Assembly: GCA_900550645.1 (NCBI GenBank)
Contig: URTA01000002.1
Location: forward strand, 1 to 64,000
Length of the DNA: 64,000 nt
DNA from: an uncultured Porphyromonadaceae bacterium
Lineage (GTDB): Bacteria > Bacteroidota > Bacteroidia > Bacteroidales > Muribaculaceae
Direction: 5' to 3'
This document shows positions 18,801-26,661 of this stretch, piece after piece. The notes under the pieces are model-generated. The model was not told the origin of the DNA, did not search any database, and saw only the letters and a list, made by a program, of their open reading frames with translations. Every line of letters begins with the position of its first letter. Position 1 is the stretch's first letter. Made by a program: the position numbers and the translations under genes.

Positions 18801-19230
18801 ACGTCAGCGCGTCATAGACGTACCAGCGAACGTATGTCAGGTCATAGTTGTCGTCGTAGTCGTAGTCCGCGCCGTAGTACTTGCCGTTGACGTAGACAGC
18901 TCCGCCGAAGAACGCCGGTATTTCGGCGATGCTGTTTAGCGTGAGGTTCTGCTCTGGATAGAAGGAGTACATGCCATAGCCTACACTTTTCGATGTGCAG
19001 TTAGCTATCAGTTCAGGCCGTCCCTCTGTGGAGATGCGCAGCGGGGCAAGCGATGGCTTGATGGATTTTGGCACGCTGTACAGCCCATTGGAAGACTGTT
19101 GCCGGTAGCGCGAATAGCGCAGCCGGTTCATGTCGCCGTGCTTGTCGCCTGTCGGCGCAGCAGCGTATGCCGTTGCTGCCGATGCCAGTCCGACGGACAG
19201 GACAAAGAGTTTTTTCAGTAAAGAGTTCAT
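15892..19230 (-). CDS. Exported propeller/fibronectin/jelly-roll adhesin
   Basis: The 1112-residue product has a signal peptide (about 1-23, ATAYA), a linker, then a beta-propeller-like region (about 75-320) with AADASGRLFGIDTEANLYRI and FDNTTGKLYWAEF. It continues with fibronectin III-like domains (323-415 and 415-505), a jelly-roll (510-655, DDYIVTPGLNLSG), two more fibronectin III-like domains (660-860), a second jelly-roll (863-1035, LRLISPAIDI) and a tail (1043-1112) with VYDTAGRKV and GVYIAVSGNEKQKTIVK. It starts only 13 bases after the stop of the M6 protease gene, so the two are almost certainly one transcript. Confidence 0.87.
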   Translation of the reverse strand: MNSLLKKLFVLSVGLASAATAYAAAPTGDKHGDMNRLRYSRYRQQSSNGLYSVPKSIKPSLAPLRISTEGRPELIANCTSKSVGYGMYSFYPEQNLTLNSIAEIPAFFGGAVYVNGKYYGADYDYDDNYDLTYVRWYVYDALTWHCDKMVENPLDYSYIATDRTYDTTTGKVYSICYDKTGESIWLATTSLSDGASTLIAALDKEVIMIAADASGRLFGIDTEANLYRIDKNTAALTLIGNTNIYEGYQSTYTQSITFDNTTGKLYWAEFHSEGMFRSKSALYEVDPATAATVKIADLPGNPEMIGMYVADYMQPGVPAAATNLTAIPEKEGSTKVAFSFTAPTKTIGGDNLTGNLSIEMTVDGDIFDIRDAQPGETVTTSSMAFPRGLRTLKVTASNDNGAGEVAAIMFFAGYDVPAAVKDLTLTSNDKTATVTWTAPTEGAEGGAIRTPLTYDVIRMPGDVTVATAFSETTFSETLTSPAKYYYTVIPSSQDGKGIAASSNGMIIGNFEIPYYCGFDTQGEYDMYTVIDLQSEGKVWEYDVENQRLRHPWSLRGVIDDYIVTPGLNLSGAKSYEFSFDGYQMVESYPEHIMLYFGPSMDINEMKLVLDTGQLPTEAQRYSGVVAPPADGIYYFALRSKTGNNGFMSYADNIRVSDKGSSAVPAAVSDFKAEAAANGELAIKLTMTAPSTTIGGAPLNAISHIDIIRGEGNEPIKTFDNPKPGKALEWTDTSVKTGSYTYRVIVYSASGAGEPVSATTFAGIDVPGAPTDINADGTDGNRKITWTAPARGANGGNLEGLLSYRLSRVVNDETTVLADNYTETEYTDTWETDRQAFVYYTVAAVTSAGESEAVASTSFAVGDPYPIPYKESFAGGKTETQPWSVEQVAGYMGTWEIEQQGDQPYIKAQDGDDGLATFDGYHSWTKDCELRLISPAIDISKYIDPELSFYFYHYNGLPGWWQEEPDPVNETMCVEISMDGGPFQVIPNSDITLYAADSSWKQYKFDLANYRKCTSVRIAFRGKGAGCANIHIDNIAVNGTIIDEKVDLIGADNGSVTGDKGGIRFSGLTHGITVYDTAGRKVAARRSEQGFIALPSGVYIAVSGNEKQKTIVK

Positions 19231-19243
19231 CGGTTATTGAGAG

Positions 19244-21886
19244 TTATTTTATTGTTACTTTGTAGGCCTTGCCGCCAGTGTATACAATATAAATGCCCGC
19301 TGGGAGGACAGTTTCGCCGCTGCGGTCGAATGTTGCTGTGCAGATGCCGGCAAGAGTATATATTGCCAGGTTGTTGCCTGTGGGTATGTCGAACACGAGG
19401 CGGTTGCCCTCGGCACGCAGTGTCACGTCTGTGTGTGTGCCGTCCACGCCGCCGCCGGGCGATGTTGTGACATTGATTGTCTCTGAAGGCAATGAGTAGC
19501 GGTCGCCGCGCTTGCCGTAGACGATGTAGCTGTACTGTGTGAGCGGCTGAAGTCCGTCGAACGAGGCCGAGGTGCCTGTGCCGACATCAGCCTTGTTGGT
19601 GATGTATTCACGCTGTGCGACTGTGCCGAAGCCGATTGTCACGTCGTCCACGCACACGCTGCCGTTGCCCGAAGGCATGCTGTATTGCAGCTTGACGGCA
19701 CGAGATTGCCCCAGAGCTGCGGCGTCATACGTCATCGTCTTGCCCGCGCTGTTATCGATCGGCTTGATTTCATCGAGTACACGCCATACGCCGTTGTCGA
19801 GTACTGACACGGTGAGCGATGCCGCCGCGTCAGCTTTGTAGCCGCGCATCCAGAACGACAGGCTCTCGATGTCCTTGTCATATTCCGGGCTTTGCAGCAC
19901 CTCTGCATTCTGCGAGAAGCGGAGCGACGGAGCTTCCGCGCCGAAATACCCGTTGACGCTCATTGTGCCGCTTGCTGTGCCGCTCCAGCCCTCTGGCAGT
20001 TCCAGAGGCGAACTGAAAGCGGCGATGTCTGCATCGGCGTTCACATCTGTCATGCGGAACACGTCTATGGCGTAGCTTTCCGCCAGTTCCAAGGGATTCC
20101 AGTTGGCCGTAAACGAGCCGTCCGTTATGTTTGTCGCCTCGAGAGCCTCTACCGTGCTGTATGCAATGCCCGGCTCGGCAGTCGTGACAGCGGCAGGTGC
20201 GCTGAACGCACCGATGCTCATGCCCCGGCGTGCCGCTACGGTGTATTCGTATTGAGTCTGCGGCTCAAGGCCTTTGACCAAGAGAGAGGTTTCAGCAGTT
20301 TGAAGCAGCGTGTATTCAGGCAGGTTGCGTATGCGGCCGTCCTCGTATGCGTATACGTTGACCACATACCCTTCAGCTCCCTCGACTTCCTGCCAGCGGG
20401 CTGTGAAGAAGTTGTCGTCCACGTCCTCTGCATCGAGCGTTGCAGGTGTTTGAGGCAATTCTGACGAAGCTCCGAAATCGAGAATGACAGCATTGTCTTT
20501 TTCGCGTATGTTGCTTATCGTGTAGTCCAGCAGACCGGCGTTTCGCCCACGGAAGCCGCTGAACGATGTGACGTTTTTGCTGCCGGGAAATGGGTCGCCT
20601 GCTGATGAATCGAGGTCTTCCTGCTGGTCTGCCTCTATCAGGTCAACGCGCTGGCGTTTGCTGTCGTTGTTGACGGCATTGTTGTCCCATACGCCCTTGT
20701 TGTAGTCTATGTGCCATATCAGCAGCCCATGACCGGGCAGGGCTGCGTCCCACCCGCTCTGCTGGCGGTTCTCGAGCAGGTAATACTCCTCGTCTGCGCC
20801 TGGTATGTTCACACGGTATGCCATGTTGGAGTCTATCGACGCAATTCGCAGTGTGCCTTCGCCATTGATGATCGTCGGGTCGTTCCAGCCGAGGAAATAA
20901 CGCTCGTATGCGGTCAGTGCGCAGGGGCAGCGTCCGTCTCGGTTGTAGTTGCCGTGGTCCATGAGCGAATAATAGTATGGAGTGAACGCATCGTTGCCGT
21001 TTGTGCTGTACAGGTCGGGCAGTCCGAGCACGTGTGAGAACTCATGGCAGAACGTGCCTATGCCGACCATACGCTGTGTGTTGCCCACCAGCTCGTTTGA
21101 ACAGGCGTAATGCCCTATCTGCACACCGTCGGGGTTGAGCCGCACACCCTTCGAGAAGGCGTTTGCCGAGTGTGGCCATACGCTGTTCACGCCGCCGCCG
21201 TCAGCCTCGCCGTAGCCGGCGTAGAATATGTACACGTTGTCAACCCAGCCGTCGTTGTCGCGGTCGTACTGGCTGAAATCAATTTCGTTGTCGAGTTTGC
21301 GGCACGCCTCTGCCACCATCTCATGTGCAAGCGCATCGTCGTTTGCGCCATAGTATGACATTTCGTGGTCGAGTGTCACCGGGCCGTAGACATCAAATTC
21401 GGGAGCGAACTGCCCGGCAGAATTCTCGATGAAGTAGTCGTATGCGCTGCCGGCTGCACCGAGGTTGGAATAGCCTGGCTTGTTGAGCATGTCGTTGAAC
21501 TCGTCATGGCCGTAGGTGAACGCACGGTCTGTGTATTGCACGAGTATCACGAGTGCTTTCTGCCGTCCTGTGGTCGGGAATGTAGTGTATGAGGACGCTC
21601 TTGCCACAGCCGTCTCTCGTTGCCGGGCTATGCGTGTATGCCATTTGCTGTCGGCGGTCACAAGCCCGCCTTGCGCATCGGGCATCAGCATTGTGCCGTC
21701 AGGGGTCTCGTACCAATGGCAATGCTCGTCGCCGCGCAATACTACCTGTGTCATTTTGCCGTCAGGTTGCCTGTAATTCACTATGCCGGGCAGTGACGGC
21801 ACTGCAAAAGCGGTAGCAACAAAGACGGTTGATGCCGCTGCAAAGGCAATTTCTCTTATATTTTGCTTCATGAGGTTTTTCGTCAT
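19244..21886 (-). CDS. Secreted M6-family metalloprotease with adhesin domains
   Basis: An 880-residue preproprotease. A signal segment (MKQNI...ATAFA; the ATG at 21871 is an alternative start) is followed by a propeptide-like stretch with GDEHCHWYETPDG. The catalytic domain contains the zinc motif HEFSHVLGLPD at 281-291, the HExxHxxGxxD pattern of immune-inhibitor-A-like M6 peptidases, and a second conserved block VWPHSANAF. A fibronectin III-like domain (about 478-575) precedes a second one split by a jelly-roll (about 625-760) that resumes at YITNKADVG. A sorting tail (about 810-880) has IYTLAGI and GIYIVYTGGKAYKVTIK. It should cleave extracellular or host proteins; substrates unknown. First gene of a two-gene operon. 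Confidence 0.92.
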   Translation of the reverse strand: MTKNLMKQNIREIAFAAASTVFVATAFAVPSLPGIVNYRQPDGKMTQVVLRGDEHCHWYETPDGTMLMPDAQGGLVTADSKWHTRIARQRETAVARASSYTTFPTTGRQKALVILVQYTDRAFTYGHDEFNDMLNKPGYSNLGAAGSAYDYFIENSAGQFAPEFDVYGPVTLDHEMSYYGANDDALAHEMVAEACRKLDNEIDFSQYDRDNDGWVDNVYIFYAGYGEADGGGVNSVWPHSANAFSKGVRLNPDGVQIGHYACSNELVGNTQRMVGIGTFCHEFSHVLGLPDLYSTNGNDAFTPYYYSLMDHGNYNRDGRCPCALTAYERYFLGWNDPTIINGEGTLRIASIDSNMAYRVNIPGADEEYYLLENRQQSGWDAALPGHGLLIWHIDYNKGVWDNNAVNNDSKRQRVDLIEADQQEDLDSSAGDPFPGSKNVTSFSGFRGRNAGLLDYTISNIREKDNAVILDFGASSELPQTPATLDAEDVDDNFFTARWQEVEGAEGYVVNVYAYEDGRIRNLPEYTLLQTAETSLLVKGLEPQTQYEYTVAARRGMSIGAFSAPAAVTTAEPGIAYSTVEALEATNITDGSFTANWNPLELAESYAIDVFRMTDVNADADIAAFSSPLELPEGWSGTASGTMSVNGYFGAEAPSLRFSQNAEVLQSPEYDKDIESLSFWMRGYKADAAASLTVSVLDNGVWRVLDEIKPIDNSAGKTMTYDAAALGQSRAVKLQYSMPSGNGSVCVDDVTIGFGTVAQREYITNKADVGTGTSASFDGLQPLTQYSYIVYGKRGDRYSLPSETINVTTSPGGGVDGTHTDVTLRAEGNRLVFDIPTGNNLAIYTLAGICTATFDRSGETVLPAGIYIVYTGGKAYKVTIK

Positions 21887-21902
21887 ATAGTATATTTAGA
21901 TA

Positions 21903-21933
21903 CAAAGATAGCAATAATGCACGTATTGGCAAA
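21903..21933 (-). promoter_or_regulatory. Promoter of the M6 protease-adhesin operon
   Basis: On the minus strand TTTTG (from 21934) is followed after 19 bases by TATCTTTG (21903-21910), an excellent match to the Bacteroidetes consensus. Transcription would start near 21897, giving a short leader of roughly 10-25 bases depending on which ATG is used. Confidence 0.75.
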
Positions 21934-22084
21934 ATAAAAGTTTTTAACCTCATTTGTGTGGGCTTTTCGCCTTGCCTCATTTATAGCAGTGTAAACTATA
22001 GATTTTGCTGTGCAATTTACCTGCTTCTGCGAAAATGTAAGGGCATTAGTATCGCGTGTTTGTCTGTTTTTTCGGCTTGGAGTG

Positions 22085-22115
22085 TTGCGAATATTGATTA
22101 TTTTTCGCAACTTTG
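22085..22115 (+). promoter_or_regulatory. Possible promoter for the 1237-residue adhesin gene
   Basis: TTG (22085-22087), 20 bases, then CAACTTTG (22108-22115), one mismatch from TAnnTTTG. It would give a leader of about 150 bases. Between 21934 and 22270 I see no other structure and no gene. Confidence 0.35.
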
Positions 22116-22270
22116 CAATTGCTATTCCAATTCTGTCTTGTGGCGATTGTTGTTCCGCAGGATGAGGATTGGTATAGTTGGGAAAAGAAAAGTTTAATCA
22201 GGGTCAAACGGCTGCGCTATGCAATGTCGCGTATGCCATGCTCGTTGGGCTCGTATAATTGTAATTCTAT

Positions 22271-25200
22271 ATGCCAAACATTCCTCGACTTTCCGCGATA
22301 GTCGCTGGTGCTGTAGCCCTGACGGCTCTCGCGGTGACACACACGGAATTGCGCCCGGTAGCGGCGCACAAAAATCTTGCCGGCACCAAGACCGCTGCGC
22401 AGACACCTCGGCGACTGGTGCGCACAGTCCGTGCCGAAAAGCCGGTAATCGGTATGAAGACAGCTCCCGAAAAGATCACCGAGCCGACGTTTACACCCGG
22501 GCTGCCGGTAATATACGGTTCTGTCGTTTCATCTTACGGCGACTGGTTTGTCGTTGACAAACAGGAACAGCTGGGATACTATGCTTTCCAGCCTGAGGCA
22601 AACATCAAAATTCAGCCCATCGCGATACACCCCAACCTGAACGTCAATGGCGGCGGCGCGTATTCCGATCGTCGTCTGCACTACCATCTTTGGGAAATGT
22701 ATGCCGAGGACGGCTCTGAAACCGGTATCGTCTTCAACAACTACTATTGTGTGGTCAATACCGACACTTGGTCGTTTGTCAACCTTGTCGATATGCATGA
22801 AGAGGAATATAACATCGCATACGACATGACCTACGACCCCACAACGCAGGAGATGTATGCAATCCTATGGGGACCGTATGAGAACGGATACTGCGATTTC
22901 GCCCGCATTGACAAGATGACCGGCGAGTCAACACAGATTGCCAAAATACCTGTCATGTCAGTACTTGCTGCCGACAATTTCGGCCGTCTGTTTACTGTCG
23001 GCAGCGACGGCAACACCTATTATATTGACAAGAACGACGGCTCGCTGACGCTGATCGGCGCGTCTGGCATCAAGCCTCGCTACATACAGAGCGCAACAGT
23101 TGACCCCGAGACTAACGACATATACTGGGCTGCCCTCTCTGATGAGAAAGGCGGTCAGCTCTGCCGTCTCAACACGTTCACCGGCAAGGCTGAAGTCATC
23201 GGTAATATGCCTGACGACGAGGAAATAACCGGCCTTTTCATCGAGGCTGAACGCAAGGGGCTCAATGCACCAGGCGAGCTGGTGAACTGCACATACTCAT
23301 TCGCCAGCGGCAAGTCGAATGTATCAGCCACTATCCCGATGACCGCGTTTGACGGCTCTGCTCTTTCCGGTACAATATATGTGGATATGTACATGGACGG
23401 CGTGCTGAAAGACACCAAGTCCGGCAACCCCGGCGAGACAGTCAACTTTACCGTTGCTGCCGCTGACGGTGCGCACCCGGTAGTGCTTGCAGCCCGCAAC
23501 AGCGTCGGCTCTGGCCCCAAGACGTTCAAGTCGCAGTGGTGCGGCGATGACAGCCCCGCTGCTGTCACCGACCTGCACTTCGCCCTCGACGGCAACACTG
23601 CTACCCTGACATGGAACGCTCCTGTGCAGGGTCTGAACGGTGGCACTATTGACCCCTCAAAGGTGAAGTATACCGTCAAGCGTTTCCCGGGCGAAGTCCT
23701 CGTGGCTGACAAGATTTCCGAGACTTCATTCACGGAAACATTGCCCGACGGCATAGCTACATACTATTACACTGTCACCACATCAAATGAAGTGGGCGAG
23801 GGTGGAACAGTGCTTTCCAACTCAAACTTCATGGGCAGCGCGTTCACAGTGCCTTACTATCAGCCCTTTGACACAGAAGAGTCACTCGACGGCTTCACTA
23901 TCTTCAACTCCGAGGAGGGTCGTGGCTGGTACTGGTGGTACAACAAGGTGCAGGAGTTCCAGTGCATGGCTCACAAGTTCACTCTCGAGAATGCAGCTGA
24001 CAGCTGGCTGATACTCCCCTCTATCCAGTTTAATACGACAAGCAAGTATGCCCTCCGTTTCACAGCTCGTGTGTTTGACAACGAGTCTCCCGAGCGTTTC
24101 GAGGTGAAGATGGGTCAGGGTGCGACTGTTGACGCTCAGCGCGTCACTCTCATGCCTGTGACTACAATCCTGAACGAGGATGCCAAGAAGTACGAAATCC
24201 CGTTCACCGTTGATGCCGACGGCACTTGGAACATCTCGTTCCACTGTGTCAGCGCAATCAAGTCTTATTACCTGCTCATCGATGACATTGAAATAGTTGA
24301 GACCGCTACAGCCGAAGGCCCTGCCGCTTGTACAGACCTTACTGCTACTCCCGGTGCAAACGGGGCACTCCGCGCTATGCTCAACTTCACGCTGCCTACC
24401 AAGACCTATTCAGGCGCTGAGCTCGCAGCAATTTCCAAGGTCTGCATCTATCGCGGCGAAAGCGACATGAGTCCTATTGCCGAGATTACATCCGGTCTCA
24501 CCCCTGGCGGCAAATGCTCTTGGACTGACGAAAATGCTGTCCAGGGCGAAAACATCTACCGTGTTGCCGCATATTCCGGCGATGCCAAGGGGGTAGAGGC
24601 TTCTGTATCTGTGTATGTAGGCTATGACACCCCGATGCCTGTCACCAACGCCAAGGCGGTTGACAAGGACGGCAACAATGTCCTCGTGACATGGGAAGCC
24701 CCGACCAAGGGCGTGAACGGCGGCGACCTCAAGGCTGGCGAAATCACTTACAAGGTATATGCCAACACTGGTGACGTGCTTGCTGACGGCATCAAGGACA
24801 CTTCATTCATCGACGACCGCTTCATCGGCGTAGAGAACCAGTATTTCGTGTACTACCAGATACACGCGCAGTACGGCGGCATGGAGAGCGAAGGCACACT
24901 CACTGACTTCATCGTCATGGGTCCGGACAATGCCGTTCCCTTCACTGAGAGCTTCAAGGAGGCAGGTCTTGAACACACTCCGTGGACTCTCTCCACTATC
25001 GCCGGCAACGTGACTGGTTGCTGGGGCATTGCTGCAAGCGGCATGAACCCGACAGTCACTCCGCAGGACAACGACGGCGGTTTCGCATACTTCAAGGGTG
25101 CTGACCTTTCTGCCGGCTGCTCTGCTCGCATGACTTCGCCCAAGGTAGACCTGTTCAGCGCAGACCACCCAGTACTCTCGTTCTGGGTATATATGCCCGG

Positions 25201-25984
25201 CTCGACTTGCCGTGAGTCTCTCGACATCGAGATAACCCACAATGACAATGTATATACCAAGCTGGAGACCATCGACCTGTCCGCTGACGAAACGGGCTGG
25301 AAGCAGTTCAAGGTTGCCATTCCGCGTCGCCACTGCACAGAGGGTACTATGGTAGCCTTCAAGGCAACAGCTGCCGGCTACGGCAAGAACATCTGCGTTG
25401 ACAACATCGCTATCGTTGAGGACGCTTCTACTATCGAATACGACATCGACCTCGAGGCTGTGTCAATCGAGATACCCAGTGAGTTTATGCCCGGCGAGAC
25501 CCGCGAGTTCATCGTGAGCGTATACAACAACGGCCGCAACACCGTTTCAGACTATACAGTTACGCTCCTTTGCGACGGCCAGAACGCCATGTCTACCAAG
25601 GGTACAGAACTCGCTCCCGGCGATGTGATGAACTACATATTCAAGGCTACCGCCGACGAGTCTGACCGTGGCGTTACTTACCGCTATGCCGGCAAGGTGA
25701 CCGCCCCCGGCGACGAGAACCCGCTCAACGACGTGACCGAGGAGAAGTCAATCAAAATCGGTGTTTCAGGTGTTGACGGCATCAATGCAGACTCAATGCA
25801 GGTATTCGCTTCGCGCGAGGGCATCGTGGTTGTCGGCGCAAACGGCAAGACTGTCAATGTCTATGACCTCGAGGGCAAGGCAATCGCAACAGCCGACGCT
25901 TCTGGCCGCACAGTAATTAATGTGCCGCAGGGCATCTACATGGTACGTGTAGCAGGACGCGCATACAAAGTCCTCGTCCCCTGA
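22271..25984 (+). CDS. Large exported propeller/fibronectin/jelly-roll adhesin
   Basis: The largest of the set, 1237 residues, and the only array member on the plus strand. An N-terminal hydrophobic segment (3-23) can act as signal peptide. A beta-propeller-like region (about 75-330) has MTYDPTTQEMYAILWG, AADNFGRLFTVG and YIDKNDGSLTLIG. It is followed by fibronectin III-like domains (330-525), a jelly-roll (525-680, DSWLILPSIQF), two more fibronectin III-like domains (681-885), a second jelly-roll (888-1050), a CARDB-like domain (1056-1160) and a tail (1164-1237) with VNVYDLEGKAI and GIYMVRVAGRAYKVLVP. The overall plan is that of the 1112-residue minus-strand relative plus CARDB. Probably surface-displayed; ligand unknown. 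Confidence 0.87.
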   Translation: MPNIPRLSAIVAGAVALTALAVTHTELRPVAAHKNLAGTKTAAQTPRRLVRTVRAEKPVIGMKTAPEKITEPTFTPGLPVIYGSVVSSYGDWFVVDKQEQLGYYAFQPEANIKIQPIAIHPNLNVNGGGAYSDRRLHYHLWEMYAEDGSETGIVFNNYYCVVNTDTWSFVNLVDMHEEEYNIAYDMTYDPTTQEMYAILWGPYENGYCDFARIDKMTGESTQIAKIPVMSVLAADNFGRLFTVGSDGNTYYIDKNDGSLTLIGASGIKPRYIQSATVDPETNDIYWAALSDEKGGQLCRLNTFTGKAEVIGNMPDDEEITGLFIEAERKGLNAPGELVNCTYSFASGKSNVSATIPMTAFDGSALSGTIYVDMYMDGVLKDTKSGNPGETVNFTVAAADGAHPVVLAARNSVGSGPKTFKSQWCGDDSPAAVTDLHFALDGNTATLTWNAPVQGLNGGTIDPSKVKYTVKRFPGEVLVADKISETSFTETLPDGIATYYYTVTTSNEVGEGGTVLSNSNFMGSAFTVPYYQPFDTEESLDGFTIFNSEEGRGWYWWYNKVQEFQCMAHKFTLENAADSWLILPSIQFNTTSKYALRFTARVFDNESPERFEVKMGQGATVDAQRVTLMPVTTILNEDAKKYEIPFTVDADGTWNISFHCVSAIKSYYLLIDDIEIVETATAEGPAACTDLTATPGANGALRAMLNFTLPTKTYSGAELAAISKVCIYRGESDMSPIAEITSGLTPGGKCSWTDENAVQGENIYRVAAYSGDAKGVEASVSVYVGYDTPMPVTNAKAVDKDGNNVLVTWEAPTKGVNGGDLKAGEITYKVYANTGDVLADGIKDTSFIDDRFIGVENQYFVYYQIHAQYGGMESEGTLTDFIVMGPDNAVPFTESFKEAGLEHTPWTLSTIAGNVTGCWGIAASGMNPTVTPQDNDGGFAYFKGADLSAGCSARMTSPKVDLFSADHPVLSFWVYMPGSTCRESLDIEITHNDNVYTKLETIDLSADETGWKQFKVAIPRRHCTEGTMVAFKATAAGYGKNICVDNIAIVEDASTIEYDIDLEAVSIEIPSEFMPGETREFIVSVYNNGRNTVSDYTVTLLCDGQNAMSTKGTELAPGDVMNYIFKATADESDRGVTYRYAGKVTAPGDENPLNDVTEEKSIKIGVSGVDGINADSMQVFASREGIVVVGANGKTVNVYDLEGKAIATADASGRTVINVPQGIYMVRVAGRAYKVLVP

Positions 25985-26012
25985 TATAGCAAACCCTATA
26001 TAACTTGATAAT

Positions 26013-26047
26013 GCCAGCTGCCGTGATTTCAGTTCATGGCGGCTGGC
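26013..26047 (+). terminator. Terminator of the 1237-residue adhesin gene
   Basis: GCCAGCTGCCGTGA (26013-26026) pairs with TCATGGCGGCTGGC (26034-26047) with two mispairs, followed by TGTTTTATG. It lies about 30 bases past the stop at 25984. Confidence 0.75.
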
Positions 26048-26075
26048 TGTTTTATGTGCCTGCCTGATTGTTCAT

Positions 26076-26106
26076 TTTGTTGATTGCGGAATGGTTGTTA
26101 TATTTG
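26076..26106 (+). promoter_or_regulatory. Promoter of the alkyltransferase gene
   Basis: TTTG (26076-26079), exactly 19 bases, then TATATTTG (26099-26106). Predicted start near 26112 leaves a leader of about 20 bases before the ATG at 26131, which fixes the start choice for that gene. Confidence 0.8.
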
Positions 26107-26130
26107 CACTCGTATGTTAGGATTGATGAT

Positions 26131-26661
26131 ATGACAAAGAATAACAAGTTGTCGGACATTGTTATTACGCACGAGTGGCAATCTCCGTGCGGCAAACTGA
26201 TTATCGGCTCGATAGGGGAGCGCATTTGCCTGTGCGACTGGATTGAATCGAAACGCCGCGACTTCAATGACAGGCGGATTATGAAAAGGCTTGGCGTGTG
26301 GTATCGCGAGGGCATGACGCGCACTATACGCCGCACCTTGGATGAGTTGGAAGAGTATTTCGCTGGTGAGCGCAAGTCATTTGACATTCCGCTGATAATG
26401 GCTGGCACGGACTTTCAGAAACAGATATGGAGGGCATTGTGCGAAATACCGTATGGCGAGACGAGGGCTTACAAGGATATTTGCATGGCTGTAGGTCATA
26501 GCGGCAGAGGTCGGAGCAATGCTGGGCAGATAGCAGCCAACGCTATCAGCATCCTTGTGCCGTGTCATCGTGTTATCGGCAGTAACGGCTCGTTGACCGG
26601 CTATGCCGGCGGTCTTGAAGCAAAGCAATACCTGCTTGACCTTGAGGCTCGTTATCGCTGA
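26131..26661 (+). CDS. ogt: Methylated-DNA--protein-cysteine S-methyltransferase
   Basis: A 176-residue protein that removes O6-alkyl groups from guanine by transferring them irreversibly to its own cysteine. The active-site motif PCHRVIG, within ISILVPCHRVIGSNGSLTGY, is visible near residue 138, and the DNA-binding segment with IPYGETRAYKDI (near 106) precedes it. Length fits the Ogt/MGMT core without an Ada domain. An in-frame upstream extension to 26068 overlaps the promoter, so the ATG at 26131 is preferred. Its stop abuts the stop of the converging LuxR-type gene. Confidence 0.93.
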   Translation: MTKNNKLSDIVITHEWQSPCGKLIIGSIGERICLCDWIESKRRDFNDRRIMKRLGVWYREGMTRTIRRTLDELEEYFAGERKSFDIPLIMAGTDFQKQIWRALCEIPYGETRAYKDICMAVGHSGRGRSNAGQIAANAISILVPCHRVIGSNGSLTGYAGGLEAKQYLLDLEARYR

